64,000 nt of DNA. Origin: Phialocephala subalpina (taxonomy: Eukaryota > Ascomycota > Leotiomycetes > Helotiales > Mollisiaceae). The stretch is from contig FJOG01000039.1 in assembly GCA_900073065.1 (NCBI GenBank), positions 353,330 to 417,329 of the forward strand, written 5' to 3'. The notes beneath the pieces are model-generated. The model was not told where the DNA came from, made no database searches, and saw nothing but the letters and a program-made list of their open reading frames with translations. Shown here piece by piece: positions 9,356 through 20,464 of this stretch; position 1 is the first letter of the stretch; the number at the start of each line of letters is the position of its first letter. The position numbers were made by a program, and so were the translations under genes.

Positions 9356-12300
9356 ATGCGCAATAGGCCCTACTCCTCCCTGACCGAAGCCATGAAGCCA
9401 GAAAAGAAGAAGGATAATGTACCGAACAAAGAATCGAAAAACCCCGAGCATTCCAACAGCAGAGACAACAGAACTTCTAGCCCACAACACGTCGACCTAG
9501 CTACCCAAGACACAACAGCCGAAGGTCCATTACCTCAAGGCCCAGCAGGTCAAGGTACAATTGGTATCGGCAGTGCGCACAATAGCCACTTGACGAGCAT
9601 TCCTCCTTCCGGGGGTACTACGTCCTCCAACATCACTGCTGTCGCTCCCTTCAATGATCCCACCACCATTGAGCCTAGGCCATTTAAAGAGGAGGAACTC
9701 AAATGTATGCGAGGTGTTTATGAGAACCATCCGAACCGCCTTGATAGAGAAATAGCGATCGCTCAATTAATGAATAATTGGGAGCGGTGGGGTCCTGAAA
9801 TCAAGGTAGGCTAAGACTGTTCCCATTCCAGTTCTAATTTCACATGCGATCAAGCTGACTTGAAGAAGCAATGGTTCGATAGTTATGACCCAACCGCGAA
9901 GCCAAGTGCGAGCCCCAAGAAACTCCGCAAAACGGCCAGAAAACCCCCATCAAAGCGAAGAGATCGCAAGGTCACAGTGCGTAAGGCGAACGTCGCCAAT
10001 AGGAAACTTGCTGGGACCCCACATGGTGCGTCTACTGTTGAGGCAAACGACGGCGGCGAAGTCTACAATGAGGGCCATGGCGAACAGGGCAACAATGAGA
10101 TGGCTAGCAGTGGGAAGAGAGACTCAAGAGCTGAAAAGGCCAAGAATGTCAATAAGGAAAGTGAGCCCGAAGCCAGCTTTAGCTCCAATTCAAATCCTCC
10201 CAATGGCTCGAGACCACCTTTGAGCTCGGCCACCCCCGGTCAGGACAGAAACACATTGCGACGATGCAAGCCATGTCTGAAGAAGAGGAAAGGTTGCTAT
10301 CGTCTTACTGACGCTGAATATGCGAATGGCTTGCGATGCCAAAAATGCAAGAACAAGAAGAGCAAATATGGGCGATGCGAGCCAGAGGATAAAAATGCAA
10401 GTGGTAGATACGGACAATTAACAGGAATAAGGATTTATTCTGAGGTGGGCATATTCCTTGATCATCTATACTTAGGATGCAAATGTCTGACCCTGTTTCC
10501 GTTAGTCTATCACAAAGGAATCTCAGACCCTGCCGCGAGATTCGGCTGCAAACAGCAGGAACAGAGATATTGCACCAGAGTCTACTACACAGCATAGGGT
10601 AAGTGGCCCATTTGCCCTGAGATCAAGATACACTTGCTGACTCAAATGCAAATAGACTTTGAAAAGCTCTTCTTCAAATGCACTTCCAACTGCGAATGCT
10701 TCACTAGAAGCTGCATCTGAGGATGCTGCACCTGAAAGTGCTGCGACAACGTCGAACAAGGTAAGAGCGCTCTTTTTAAAGTTAACAAAGAGCACCAAAG
10801 TCTGACTTCATCTCCGTACAGACACTAGTGGAGAAGTCCGGAAATAAGGCTCGACAACCAACAAATAGCGACACTCCAACTATTCTGCCAGAGTCATGGC
10901 GTTCACCGCCTCAGGTAAGCAAAACAGTATACCCTAAAGCCGGAGTGACGGAGCGAGCTTTAACATCGGATAGAATACAAACACAAACGAGACTTTGAGC
11001 AATGCATCACCTGTGAGGGATGGTCAAGACCATCCTCCAGGGCCAGACACCCGTCGGGATCTCGAGTTCGCCGCAGACTCGTACGCATCTGTAGACTTGG
11101 ACGATGCATCTGCAGGCTCGAACGATGCATTTGAACTGTTCGATCCTGCCGATTACCTCTCTGATGAGGAATTCGTAGCACTTCTCCAGGATGGCCAGAT
11201 CATGCCAGAAGACAGCGATGGGGGATTTGACTCAGATGATAATGAGACAGATGTCTCAGATTCAGAGAGTTCTGCCCACATGGCTAGTCCGCCTGGAGGA
11301 AGGGTGTATCAAGAGACAATCGAGCTTGAGCGCAAGAGAAAGGCTCAGGATGATCTCCCAAGAGCGTCAAAGCTTCGCAAGGTCGGTGGTGAGGATGGCT
11401 CAGCAACTGCTGACCACTCTCCCTCAATCCACCGTCAGATCGGTGACGAGATTGCCATGGGATTGAACAGTCCGATGGCTAGTCTAGCAAGTGGCTCAGG
11501 GACGAATTATCCTGCCCCTGCGACACAAACATCCGCGGTTGATTCAGCTGCACCAGAATCGGATGTACTAGAGTCTGAAAACGAGTCTCCTTCTCCTCCT
11601 CGTTACGTGTCGGTAAGCAAGCTCCTTTCTCTTGGCATCAGAAATGAAGCGACTAACTTGAACTCATCATAGTCCAGAAGAAGACGTCCAGCAGTAGATC
11701 CTTGGGATCACCCTAACGTAATCACCAGCCCAGAACATAGACCATCGCCCCGGCGATACTTCGACGAAGAAGACTTTCTGGATCCGAACAGAGATCCAAA
11801 TGCTCCAGTAAGCAAAGCTCCGAAATTAATATAATACAAACAAAACAAGACTAACTCCGCAAAAGCCCGAAGATCTACCAGAAGAATTGTAAGTTTTCCC
11901 TTCATAAAAGCGAGTTCACCAAGTTAAACGTTTCCTAGCCGCCGACAACACGTCCTCCGCAGTCACCGAAGGATGAGAGCGGCTGAATTACGGTAAGCAT
12001 GCATCCCGGAACTTCATACAGACTTTGCTAATAACGAGTAGAATTGAGGAGAATGCTCGTCTCCAGGATTCCGAACCAGCGTGTCCTCGCCGCAGTCGTC
12101 GCACTCGCGCGGCAACGCCTGCCGCTGCTTCTGAGTCAGTAAAATTTTTGGATTGAGTTAAGTGCTAGCTAACTGGCTTTTAGGACTGCAGAAATGCTGA
12201 TGACAACGTCGGCGGCTCCAGCGCTGACATACCAGACGCGCCTATAGGTGATCAGTCAAGGTACGAGCATGGATGAGCTTGATTAGGATTGTACTGACCC

Positions 12301-13196
12301 ATCTAGTGCGCCTCGGGAGACTCCAGGTGGTGCAGCATCAGCTCATTCTCCTAGGTATTAGCACAATTTGAGTATATGTGGAGTTGTCACTGACGTTTTG
12401 ATAGTGAAACCCAACAGCCGAACGTGAGACTTTCCGAACCTGGCCCAGGCAGTCTACATGCTCCTGCAAACGATGGACCACCAAGGTATGAATATCTTCC
12501 CCAACATTTGATGACGCGAGCTGATTTTTCCATAGCCAAGTAATAAATGCAGACCGGCAGACAGGTGTCCCAACAGGACCAGCAGATGCAGCAGGTACAG
12601 GGCCAACAAGCAACTCTACCACACCGGAGCAGAATGAGGTCCAGACATTGGAGGACCGGCTTCACAAGGCAAGAGTTAGTCTTGCTACCTTGGACGGCCA
12701 CCGCAATTGGTGTTACTACCACGGGGACCGAGCATACTATGACAGAACGCCTGTTTTACTTCGTCGGCTACAGGACAATGTCGTCGAATTAGAGCGCGAG
12801 CTTGAACGTCAGGGCCCGTCTTCCACGCCAGTTCTCACACTTCGTGACCATAGTGCTTCCACTGCAGCATCTCCTCAGGTTGAAGTCGCCCGGTCGAAGA
12901 AGGCTGTCAAGGCCAAGAAAGCCAAGCCTGAATCTGCGGGTACGGCAACGCCAGAGCACAACACCAGATCTAACTCCGATGACAAAATTCAGGCTGAGGA
13001 AATGCGCAAAGTCCAGGATGAACTCGGTAAGGCAACAGCCCAGGCGAGCACAATCACCAAGCGAATTGAATTTCTGGTCGGACAGGTGCGCTTAGAAGGA
13101 GTACAAGAGCTTAGGGAGGTGGAAGATGAGATCATGAGACTGAAAGCTGAGTTGCGGAAGCTGCGGGGATATAATCCAACGCAGACGAAGAAGTAG
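9356..13196 (+). CDS. Paralogue 2: homeodomain-like plus six-cysteine protein with C-terminal coiled coil, 14 exons
   Basis: Modelled exons: 9356-9805, 9869-10444, 10506-10598, 10656-10760, 10822-10914, 10974-11612, 11673-11807, 11866-11888, 11939-11992, 12042-12138, 12184-12260, 12307-12354, 12405-12485, 12536-13196. All joins keep phase and give 1,043 residues. The first ATG is 9356; 9392 is a possible alternative. Residues about 109-157 look like a divergent homeodomain, with the recognition helix PEIKQWFDSYD formed across the first intron. Residues 283-320 hold C-x2-C-x6-C-x13-C-x2-C-x9-C, then E-PEDK, matching paralogue 1. Acidic Ser/Pro-rich linkers follow, then a C-terminal coiled coil (VELERELERQ; EVEDEIMRLKAELRKLRG). 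The intron at 10915-10973 matches the single intron of paralogue 1 in position and partly in sequence. Nuclear DNA binding is inferred. It is convergent with the next gene, with only 107 bp between stops. Confidence 0.65.
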
Positions 13197-13303
13197 ATCT
13201 CGGGCAGGGACGGAAAAAGCAATAACGGCAGCCAAGACATGTCGGGAGTACTGTACGAAGAGCGATAATATCCAAAAGTAAAGAACCCTCCTCTTCCCAA
13301 AAT

Positions 13304-13843
13304 TCACTTCCTACCTTTCAATATCTCAGCAATGATCTTCAACCCCTCCTCCTCACTCCCGACCAGTTTCTCCACCCCACAAGAAATCATCAAATTATCC
13401 ACCAACCCCACCTCCCCCTCCCTAACCCCAAACTCCTCAACACTCATGCCACTCTCATCCCTCAAATGTCCATCCCCGGCCCTCTCAACCCTATGCACCT
13501 TCCTAACCTTCTCCACATAACTCTCTCCTTGCGTCGTATACCCCACCACCACCTTCCCCAACGCAGCACCAACTCCCATTTCATACGCAGTCCCTACATC
13601 CATGCTAGGTCCTCGAAAAGGGGTCATATTCGCCAGGATGGCGTCGCATTGGTGTATTAGATCCATGTTTGCTGTTCGGATGGCGGTGGCCATGGCGACG
13701 GAGCCGAGTTCGACGGACATGAGTTCGTTGTCGAGGGGGAAGAGGCCTTCGAGACCGTGCTTGGAGCATATTTGTTTTAGGTGGTCGCCTCGAGCTTTAG
13801 CGTTTGGTTCGAAAACGTCGGGGCCGGCGAGGTAGACTTTCAT
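13304..13843 (-). CDS. Nucleoside 2-deoxyribosyltransferase-like protein
   Basis: A single exon of 179 residues starting at an ATG. The N-terminus MKVYLAGPDVFEP is the classic start of the family, and a second motif at residues 79-90 (PSMDVGTAYEMG) carries the Asp and the catalytic Glu (E88) that forms the covalent 2-deoxyribosyl intermediate. ANMTPFRG just before it completes the binding loop. Family members move 2-deoxyribose between bases in nucleotide salvage, or hydrolyse 2'-deoxynucleoside 5'-monophosphates (DNPH1-like). Which of these applies cannot be told here. The length is close to the usual 150-165, with a short C-terminal extension. No targeting signal was seen. Confidence 0.9.
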   Translation of the reverse strand: MKVYLAGPDVFEPNAKARGDHLKQICSKHGLEGLFPLDNELMSVELGSVAMATAIRTANMDLIHQCDAILANMTPFRGPSMDVGTAYEMGVGAALGKVVVGYTTQGESYVEKVRKVHRVERAGDGHLRDESGMSVEEFGVREGEVGLVDNLMISCGVEKLVGSEEEGLKIIAEILKGRK

Positions 13844-15259
13844 TGTTTCTGTTTTATATATATCCTAATTATGAAAGGAGCGAACTGAGGGAGGAGCTGT
13901 ATCAGGCAGCAGCAAGTCGGCGGTGAGCGTTGGTATATATAATTACTGCGAGCACGAACGAAGTCAAGTGATACTCGATGGATGAGATCTGATAAGAATA
14001 TGCGACTCCTTGTATGTATAGATGGTGGTGGTACAAGATATTGGTGTGAAAGGATATGAGAGGAGCAGCAGGCGAAGAGATGTCGTTCCGTGAAGCCCAC
14101 TTTTGAGAAGTTGGAAGCGAGATGGGGACTTGACCAATCATGGGCAAGTGTGCCTTGGCCAAGTGATGGGTGTCGTGACCTGGATGTCTCGAATTTCTTT
14201 GAAATCTGAATGAAGTTTGATCATGAGCTGACATCTTCTGACATCGGAATTTATGTGGAATGGGTGATGGCATTTCTAAAGTCTTTGTGTTGAGCTCCTG
14301 AAAGAAGCCGACGGGTTGCCATCTTGCAAATATTGGTGAGGATGCATTCAAGTTTAGCGATCTATGCCCTGAAGGTCGGTGTGGCTAGGGGGCTGTAGCC
14401 TGGAGGACGCTGAAATTACAGAGATGAGCCTCCAAACGCTCGAGTCACCAATCCTTCGCTTACAAATGCGGGGTAAAAGGGGGAGGATTGTGTTCGTGGA
14501 CATTGTCGCGTCCATGCAATCTTTGGAATTAAGGGAGTACTGTAAGCTACCGAAATCAATAGTGAAGAAGAAAGGGAAGGATGGATTTGCCAAGATCATG
14601 CCTGCCCCATCAGGAACTCCTGCTCCTTCCAGCACTACGCCAACAACCCGAGCTGCATAAACGCCGCCTTAGAAAAGAACTTTCACATGTGTATCAGTGA
14701 ACCAATTTGTTTTCACGATGTTCTAGACTTGAAGATGGCAGGGCATGCACTCGCTTTGTACCAACAGCGGGAGGCACGGGGTACAGTCAGCCTGCATACA
14801 TCGAGGCTAAGTCTACCTGGGTACATTCTCGAACATGATCAGAAAAACAGTCATAGTCAACATGCAGAACTCGAACGAGTGTGTGAGTGGGTACAAGTGA
14901 CAAATTAACGGATCAGTAAATTGACTTTTGAGGTGAGAACTTTGTTTTGACAAGCTGTCAACGTTTGGGAGGTACCCCTCACAGAGACAGGGCGGGACAA
15001 GAGGAGGAAATGGGAGGAGGGGTGATTGAAGCTTGAAGGTCATTATGATTCGTGTTTATTGGTCTATTAATATTTGTTTTAGAATCCGATTCAAATCGCT
15101 GCACACCCGAGCCCAGAAACCAAACTCCAAGGCTCCAGAGCATTTCTATCCTTTCCCATCATGAACCATTAACCCCTCGCTTGCTAAGAACACTCCGTCC
15201 GAACAACACTTCAACCCCATTCTATCCCATCACCAAAACATCTCTCACTCTTGTTGCCC
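13844..15259. other. Intergenic, no supported gene
   Basis: About 1.4 kb upstream of the deoxyribosyltransferase and downstream of the MFS gene. Short open frames on both strands near 14354-14660 overlap each other, lack a good ATG context and show no motif. Nothing else was seen. Confidence 0.5.
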
Positions 15260-17110
15260 CTAGATTGCGAACTTGGACCTCGCCCTCAACTTCGCACCAT
15301 AAGCATAAAGCAAAAACATCCCAATGATACCGATGACACTGAGACCTCCCAGAACAGAGACACCCTTTCCGACGCCCAAATTAATGAACAGCGGTCGTCC
15401 AAACAAGATACTACCACAAGCAAACGCACTTCTCAGGAAATCATTCCCAGCGAACAAACTCGCTGCGTATTGTGGATATGAAAGAGGGACATAGACGAAA
15501 ATACACTGCATAACGATGAACACACTCGTAGCGTAAATCGTGATACCGATCGTTGGAGCAATCCAATGGATCGAAGCCCGCGCCGTCCATCCGAAGACGA
15601 ACAACCCGATTGTAGGACCGAAACAAGCGAAAAGCGCGGGCACCAGACGAGATTCCTGAGCTCGAAGGCCATTCTTCATGATGTCGGGGATGAGGATCCA
15701 GTTTAGGTATGCGCAGTAGATTGCGATACCGATGAGACAAGCGACCAAGATACAAGTGAACACAACACCGATCATGCCGAGACTGAAGCCATAGTAAACG
15801 GGATATACCAAAGGAAAGACCTCGAAGAACGAATAGTAGATTCCGTAGATGATAGCAGTGTAAACGTTCACGAACGCAATAGCGGGGTCCTTAATTGTGA
15901 TTTCAATAGGCTTCACAATAGCGTCGATGACGATCTGTGTTGGCTTCATATTCTTCTGATCAATCTCTGACTGAGCCAGGATACGTTTATCGCCAGTGAG
16001 TTTTCTGAGACGGGCAGCGCGGCGGAGAAGGATGTTGGGCGTTGAGGTCTCGGGGAGGAGGAAGAACATGAGGAGGAAGATAGGACCGGCTGCCCAGAGG
16101 ATCTCCCAGAGTGACCATCTCCAGCCTTTTGCGGTGACTGCAAATCCAGAGAGGAGGGGACCGAGTGCGGGGCCGCAGTAGGCTGCTGAGACCCAGGCGA
16201 CTAGGGCGTATGGGAGGTAGAGGAGGGAATACATGTCTTGCATGGTTGCTGCTCCAGTAGCGAGACAAGGAGAGCCGAAGAAGCCTTGCAAGAAACGGAG
16301 GACGAGAAGACCCGCGAAGTTGTCAACCATCGCTGTTGGAAGGGAGAGGATCGTGAAGATTGCCATTGTTCCAGCATAGATTGGGGAACGTCCAATGCTG
16401 GGGATTTCAGAGAGAGGAGCCCAAAGTAGCGGCCCCATTCCGTATGCCAGAACGTAAAGTGAAAGAGGCAGGGAAGCATCGACTGGCTTCAATCCCCATT
16501 TTGCGATCACTCCCAATTCAGATGAGGTGTAGATTGCGGAGCCGGTGTAGACGACGAAGGTGTACAGACAGATAATGAATGAGACGAAATGCTTTTTGCC
16601 CGCAGACCAGTTCTGCGGGTTTGCTGGATCATCTGTGGTATACCACTCCACAAGGACGTTGCCTTCTGCTGTCTTCATGGGAATGATGGGCTTCGTTTGG
16701 GTCTTTTCGAGGGCGAGTTGAGCTTCGACTTCGAGACGAGCTTCAGTATATGGTGTAGTTTCCAATCGACTCTTCGTCCGACTGAGCTCAAGTTGTTCAA
16801 CATCTTTGTCGTAGGGGTTGGGTTGCTCTGTCTCCTGCTTCTCAAGATCCTCCGATGTGATATTCGTATCCGATGCTGAGGACGATTGACTTGATTGTCG
16901 AGTTCGTGTTCGTGAAACTGGCGGGGTAGCTGCGCTTTGTGCTCGAGATGCTATTGGAACGGCGCGCTTCTCGTTTGATGAATTGAGGATCGCGTTGTAT
17001 GTGGCAGGTAGTTCGAAATCATCCATCTCTTCTGGATATTTCAAAACTCTGTTGTTCGTGGCCCATCGAATGATCTGACCCAATGGTGCCTCTCTCAGAA
17101 TGTCCGCCAT
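15260..17110 (-). CDS. Major facilitator superfamily multidrug transporter (DHA1-type)
   Basis: A single exon of 616 residues. I chose the ATG at 17110 (M-A-D-I-L-R); the frame is open 56 codons further up but without a matching start. A cytosolic N-terminal region of about 165 residues rich in Ser/Thr/Glu precedes the signature DPANPQNWSAGKKHFVS, found just before the first membrane helix in fungal DHA1 drug/polyamine exporters. About twelve hydrophobic segments follow. The loop after helix 2 (LSEIPSIGRSPIYAG) is the DHA1 form of the MFS signature, and RFLQGFFGSP and GPALGPLLSG are further family motifs. The protein is predicted to be a plasma-membrane proton antiporter for toxic compounds, in the fluconazole/caffeine-resistance-like clade; the substrate is unknown. 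The gene stands alone with no biosynthetic neighbours. Confidence 0.93.
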   Translation of the reverse strand: MADILREAPLGQIIRWATNNRVLKYPEEMDDFELPATYNAILNSSNEKRAVPIASRAQSAATPPVSRTRTRQSSQSSSASDTNITSEDLEKQETEQPNPYDKDVEQLELSRTKSRLETTPYTEARLEVEAQLALEKTQTKPIIPMKTAEGNVLVEWYTTDDPANPQNWSAGKKHFVSFIICLYTFVVYTGSAIYTSSELGVIAKWGLKPVDASLPLSLYVLAYGMGPLLWAPLSEIPSIGRSPIYAGTMAIFTILSLPTAMVDNFAGLLVLRFLQGFFGSPCLATGAATMQDMYSLLYLPYALVAWVSAAYCGPALGPLLSGFAVTAKGWRWSLWEILWAAGPIFLLMFFLLPETSTPNILLRRAARLRKLTGDKRILAQSEIDQKNMKPTQIVIDAIVKPIEITIKDPAIAFVNVYTAIIYGIYYSFFEVFPLVYPVYYGFSLGMIGVVFTCILVACLIGIAIYCAYLNWILIPDIMKNGLRAQESRLVPALFACFGPTIGLFVFGWTARASIHWIAPTIGITIYATSVFIVMQCIFVYVPLSYPQYAASLFAGNDFLRSAFACGSILFGRPLFINLGVGKGVSVLGGLSVIGIIGMFLLYAYGAKLRARSKFAI

Positions 17111-18951
17111 AATATCGGATTCTCGTTGAGCCGATGTGATCAAGATAAGGGTATTTGATAGAAGGAGTAAATGGATTGGAGATAGGGTCAATTCAAGGCT
17201 GAAGTACTCAAGAGCACAGAGAAGGATGCAATGAACTGAGGATGATGAGAAACAACCTACCTGGAACAGTTCCAACATATATGTACTTCCATCGCATTGA
17301 GCTCTTCTCGATAGAGCTTATAGCTGACAGCAGCTACAGCCGTGAAGACATGGATTCTATGAGCCTATCCAAGCATCCTGACAAACGCAGGTAGGCAGTT
17401 ATGTCCGATTCTATGGCCTTCACCCGCTATCTCCCCAACCTTCGCACGGGCTCCAAATTATTAACCAATGTGAAACTGCATGTAAGGCAGAGATGTGCTG
17501 GTCGGCAGCTTGAATTGGAATCGGTAGTGGCATTCCAAAAGCCTCCTTCGCGGATGTAAGCAACGAGGCTTGATGCCAAGATGGGTTAACGAGTTAAACT
17601 CCGAAGGGGCGTTGATTTAGCGGCAACGCGCTGAATAATCCCAAGCGATGACGCACGAGAGGCTCGACGTTGTTTGCTTTGTCACAGTGCATGCGCACTG
17701 TGATTCGCAGCCTTAGAGCTTGGAAGCAGGACTTGGAAGCCAAGGATTAAAAATGGTGGAAAGTCTGTAAGATTACTCAACAGGTGGAATACCGCAGCTC
17801 TCGCATTTGCTTTCAAACCCCACGACGGACTCGAGTGGGCGTCTCGTCGCGATGGCTGTTCTCCATCATCGATAGCCAATGTCGGTCTTTCGAATACCAG
17901 GGGACGGAGTCGGAGGAATTGATTTTGCATCGCGTTGGTGAGATTAAATATCTTCGTGACTCTTTCCGCCGAAACGGAGAATTGACAGTGTTCTAGATGA
18001 AGCCTCTGCGGATGAGAAATTTGCTCGTGTGCAAACGCATCAGATTTGGCTCATGCAGGGTCTTTGGGCTTGCGAAGATCGTTGCTGGGGTCGAGTTGAT
18101 GGGAGAAAAGGAAAGAAATGTTAATTTCCTGTAAAGGCAAATGGAGATTTGCCTGTTTCGGGTTAGGCAAACACGTGACTAAAAGTCATGCGTTTTCATC
18201 TGCTTTGAAATCAAGTGCTTTATCTTCACCTCCCGCAATATACAAGGCTTGATAGCCTGCTTGATATCATACAGTTGGGAGTCTTCTTGCAAGGCAATGC
18301 ACGGACTGGGTTGAAATACTTCTTGCTGTCACATGACTAAGCTGCTTTTCTCACATGCACTTGACCAGAGAGGCTGGTAACCTTTTGTCTAGACCGCCGC
18401 CAGCAATTTAGACATAATATTAAAGATGACTTAGTACTGCCAGTGGCAATCAACAACTTCAGAGATGATAGTTCTGGCACTAGAAGACGTGCTGTAGCCA
18501 AAGAGGAAGATCTCACTTAAGACGTAGAAGCAACTGATTAGGTTTGTAGATCCACATCGTGTTACTCAGACAGACAACTCCAATACACCTATTTGTAAGT
18601 TGTTGAGAAACTCTGACGAGACTTTGTACATTCTGATACAATCATTACCGATCAACTGACTAGACAGCAGCTACCAGCCTATGCCAAGTCGAAGTCCCGC
18701 CTATTTCAGTTCAATGACCGATTTTAGAGCCATCAATACTTCCAATAGATTCTAATCTTATACTGGTGAATCCTCAGCTGCAGATATCTGACTTAGTACA
18801 GTGGTAAGCATCGTCCGTCAACCCAAAGACAGCAAAGTGCTGACCCTTCTTCAAAGTTCCTTCGCGCTGGGGACTATCTTACAGGCTCCCATCGCCGTCG
18901 TTAAATCTATCGCAGGCTTCCATGAATATCCCTCCTTGCAGCGGAGTTTTA
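17111..18951. other. Intergenic upstream of the MFS gene
   Basis: About 1.8 kb with no gene that I can support. Apart from the two small inverted repeats at 17682-17703 and 18135-18154, I saw no structure. The stretch is probably MFS promoter plus accessory DNA next to the 2EXR relics. Confidence 0.5.
17682..17703. repeat. Perfect inverted repeat, 9-bp arms, upstream of the MFS gene
   Basis: TCACAGTGC, a 4-nt spacer (ATGC), then GCACTGTGA. The arms are exact reverse complements. It lies about 570 bp upstream of the MFS transporter ATG and could be a binding site for a dimeric regulator, but there is no independent evidence. A second small hairpin with 8-bp arms (AGGCAAAT / ATTTGCCT) lies at 18135-18154. 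Confidence 0.5.
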
Positions 18952-19765
18952 CTAGTCTTCCCTCTCTAGCTGTTTGCGACTGGCGACTTTGAGTCGAAGG
19001 TTCTTCCTCCAACGCAAGGCCAGCTTAATCTTTGGGATTTGGTCAAACTTGAGAAAGCCGCGTGGTAAATCAGAAGGAGAAGGTGCGATGATATTGAATC
19101 CCAAAGGGTAGAGACCTGCCGCAAGCTTGTGTATCGCAGTGGGAAGACCTGTATAGAGTGTGATGGCAGGGAAGGCTTCCGGGCGACCCTGTGTTCTCCA
19201 TTGCTCGACCCATGGATGTTCATCAGCTCGGAACCAGTAGTTAATGTTGTAAACAGCCAGAACCTCGCGTAGTCCTGTCAGCTTCGCCACCGAGTGTCCC
19301 AGAACCCCTCGCTATCGCTGTAGTCGCCAAAGAATGGGCGTACGTCGAATGCAATGTACCGCACTCCTAGAGCCATGGCAGACATGCAGAGCAACTGGAA
19401 CTGGTTCGACGCTGAAAAAACCGCGCTCATCGATGTCAGTTTCAGCTACTCCGGAACAGTCGACAATGAACTTCCTGATTTTGATGGCTCGTGGTTCCAA
19501 CGTGAGCTTCCATATGATTATCCGGAGCTCGATAGGTAATTTAGGGAAGAGTGTGAATCGCGGTGGGTGTTGGCTTTGGCGGCATGGTTTCTTTCGTTCA
19601 CACCTCGAGCTCAAAGCGGTTGAGGGGGAGGTTGTGGGCGACGACGCCTTGTCCCAGCTTATCAAAGGAGTTGAGAGTTCTCGATGCGTTCTCGAAGGGT
19701 TATGGGACGACTCGCAGGGGGTTCGAAGTGCAAGAGAGACGCAAAGTTGAAGGCGCAGGTAGGTA
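18952..19765 (-). pseudogene. Decayed 2EXR-domain gene, frameshifted and deleted
   Basis: Minus-strand frames carry pieces of a 2EXR protein in the correct order but in three different frames. The N-terminal 2EXR core FPKLPIELRIIIWKLTLEPR lies near 19500-19560, and PVPVALHVCHGSR follows. Then, in another frame, comes RYIAFDVRPFFGDYSDSEGF, and in a third TGLREVLAVYNINYW to the stop at 18952. No in-frame ATG starts the first piece. About 40 residues normally between the HVC-SR motif and the later I-A-F-D segment are missing, and no introns of workable length connect the frames. The intact relative lies at 21375-22398. The function of 2EXR proteins is not established; the family is expanded in filamentous fungi. 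Confidence 0.75.
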
Positions 19766-20253
19766 GAGCTCACTTCGAGACCATCTATCCACTATGTTTT
19801 GGATCTCCAGCTTATCCTCCAATTATTCGTTTCAATGGAAAACTCGATACATTGCTCTTGAGTACAGAAGCAATCAAGAATCAAGGTCTTGTTTTCTTCC
19901 TTAACATGACGGAAACCGAAGCTGCAAGCATCCGCCATCTAGTGGTTGAAGGCGGATGGGGACGCAGCGACCAATGGTCAAACAACTTACAGGTAAAGCT
20001 TGTGGATAAGATGACAAGCTTAGAACGAGTTACATACATCATAGGCTACTGGGACAAAAGCGAAGGCACGGAATTCGAAGTAATCGAAGGGTGTTGCGAA
20101 TGTGGGACGACAACTGGGAGTCTTGCAGACCTCAATTCATGGTGCGAACATATGGTGTGGAGAAATGAGTGTTGGGAAATATTCAGAGACAACGCAAATG
20201 GTGGGGAGTTCATTCCAAAACATAAACTCTTCTTTGGGAGTTTAGAACGGTAG
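19766..20253 (+). pseudogene. 5'-truncated 2EXR paralogue
   Basis: The plus-strand frame from about 19766 aligns with the C-terminal two thirds of the 2EXR protein at 21375-22398. RAHFETIYPLCFG matches RAHFEWLYPLSFG, RFNGKLDTLLL matches RFNGRLDTLFF, and the later CCECGTTTG matches CKRCGKTTG. Upstream of 19766 the frame runs into the antisense of the neighbouring minus-strand 2EXR relic, so the copy lacks its own 5' half. A rearrangement breakpoint at about 19765 joins two 2EXR pieces head to head. The stop at 20253 appears natural, and the surviving frame is open for about 160 codons. Confidence 0.7.
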
Positions 20254-20464
20254 GGTTACCGTTGCCCTTTGATTTAAACTTATTGCGAATTTAGAATAGC
20301 TTTTCAAGCACATGATGTATACAATGTCAGCGTTTTCAATCTCCCAACCTCGCCTGGACTTTCTCCTTCCACTCTCTCTGAGGGATGATGACAATTGGCG
20401 AAAATCGTGACGCTTTGCCAGATATAGCCTCATAGCCCAAACCAGCGTTCTCAATGTGAGCAGG

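Noticed and set aside
14354..14660. Overlapping 93-codon ORFs on both strands
   Set aside because: Start codons are not ATG and there is no motif or coding-like composition to choose one.
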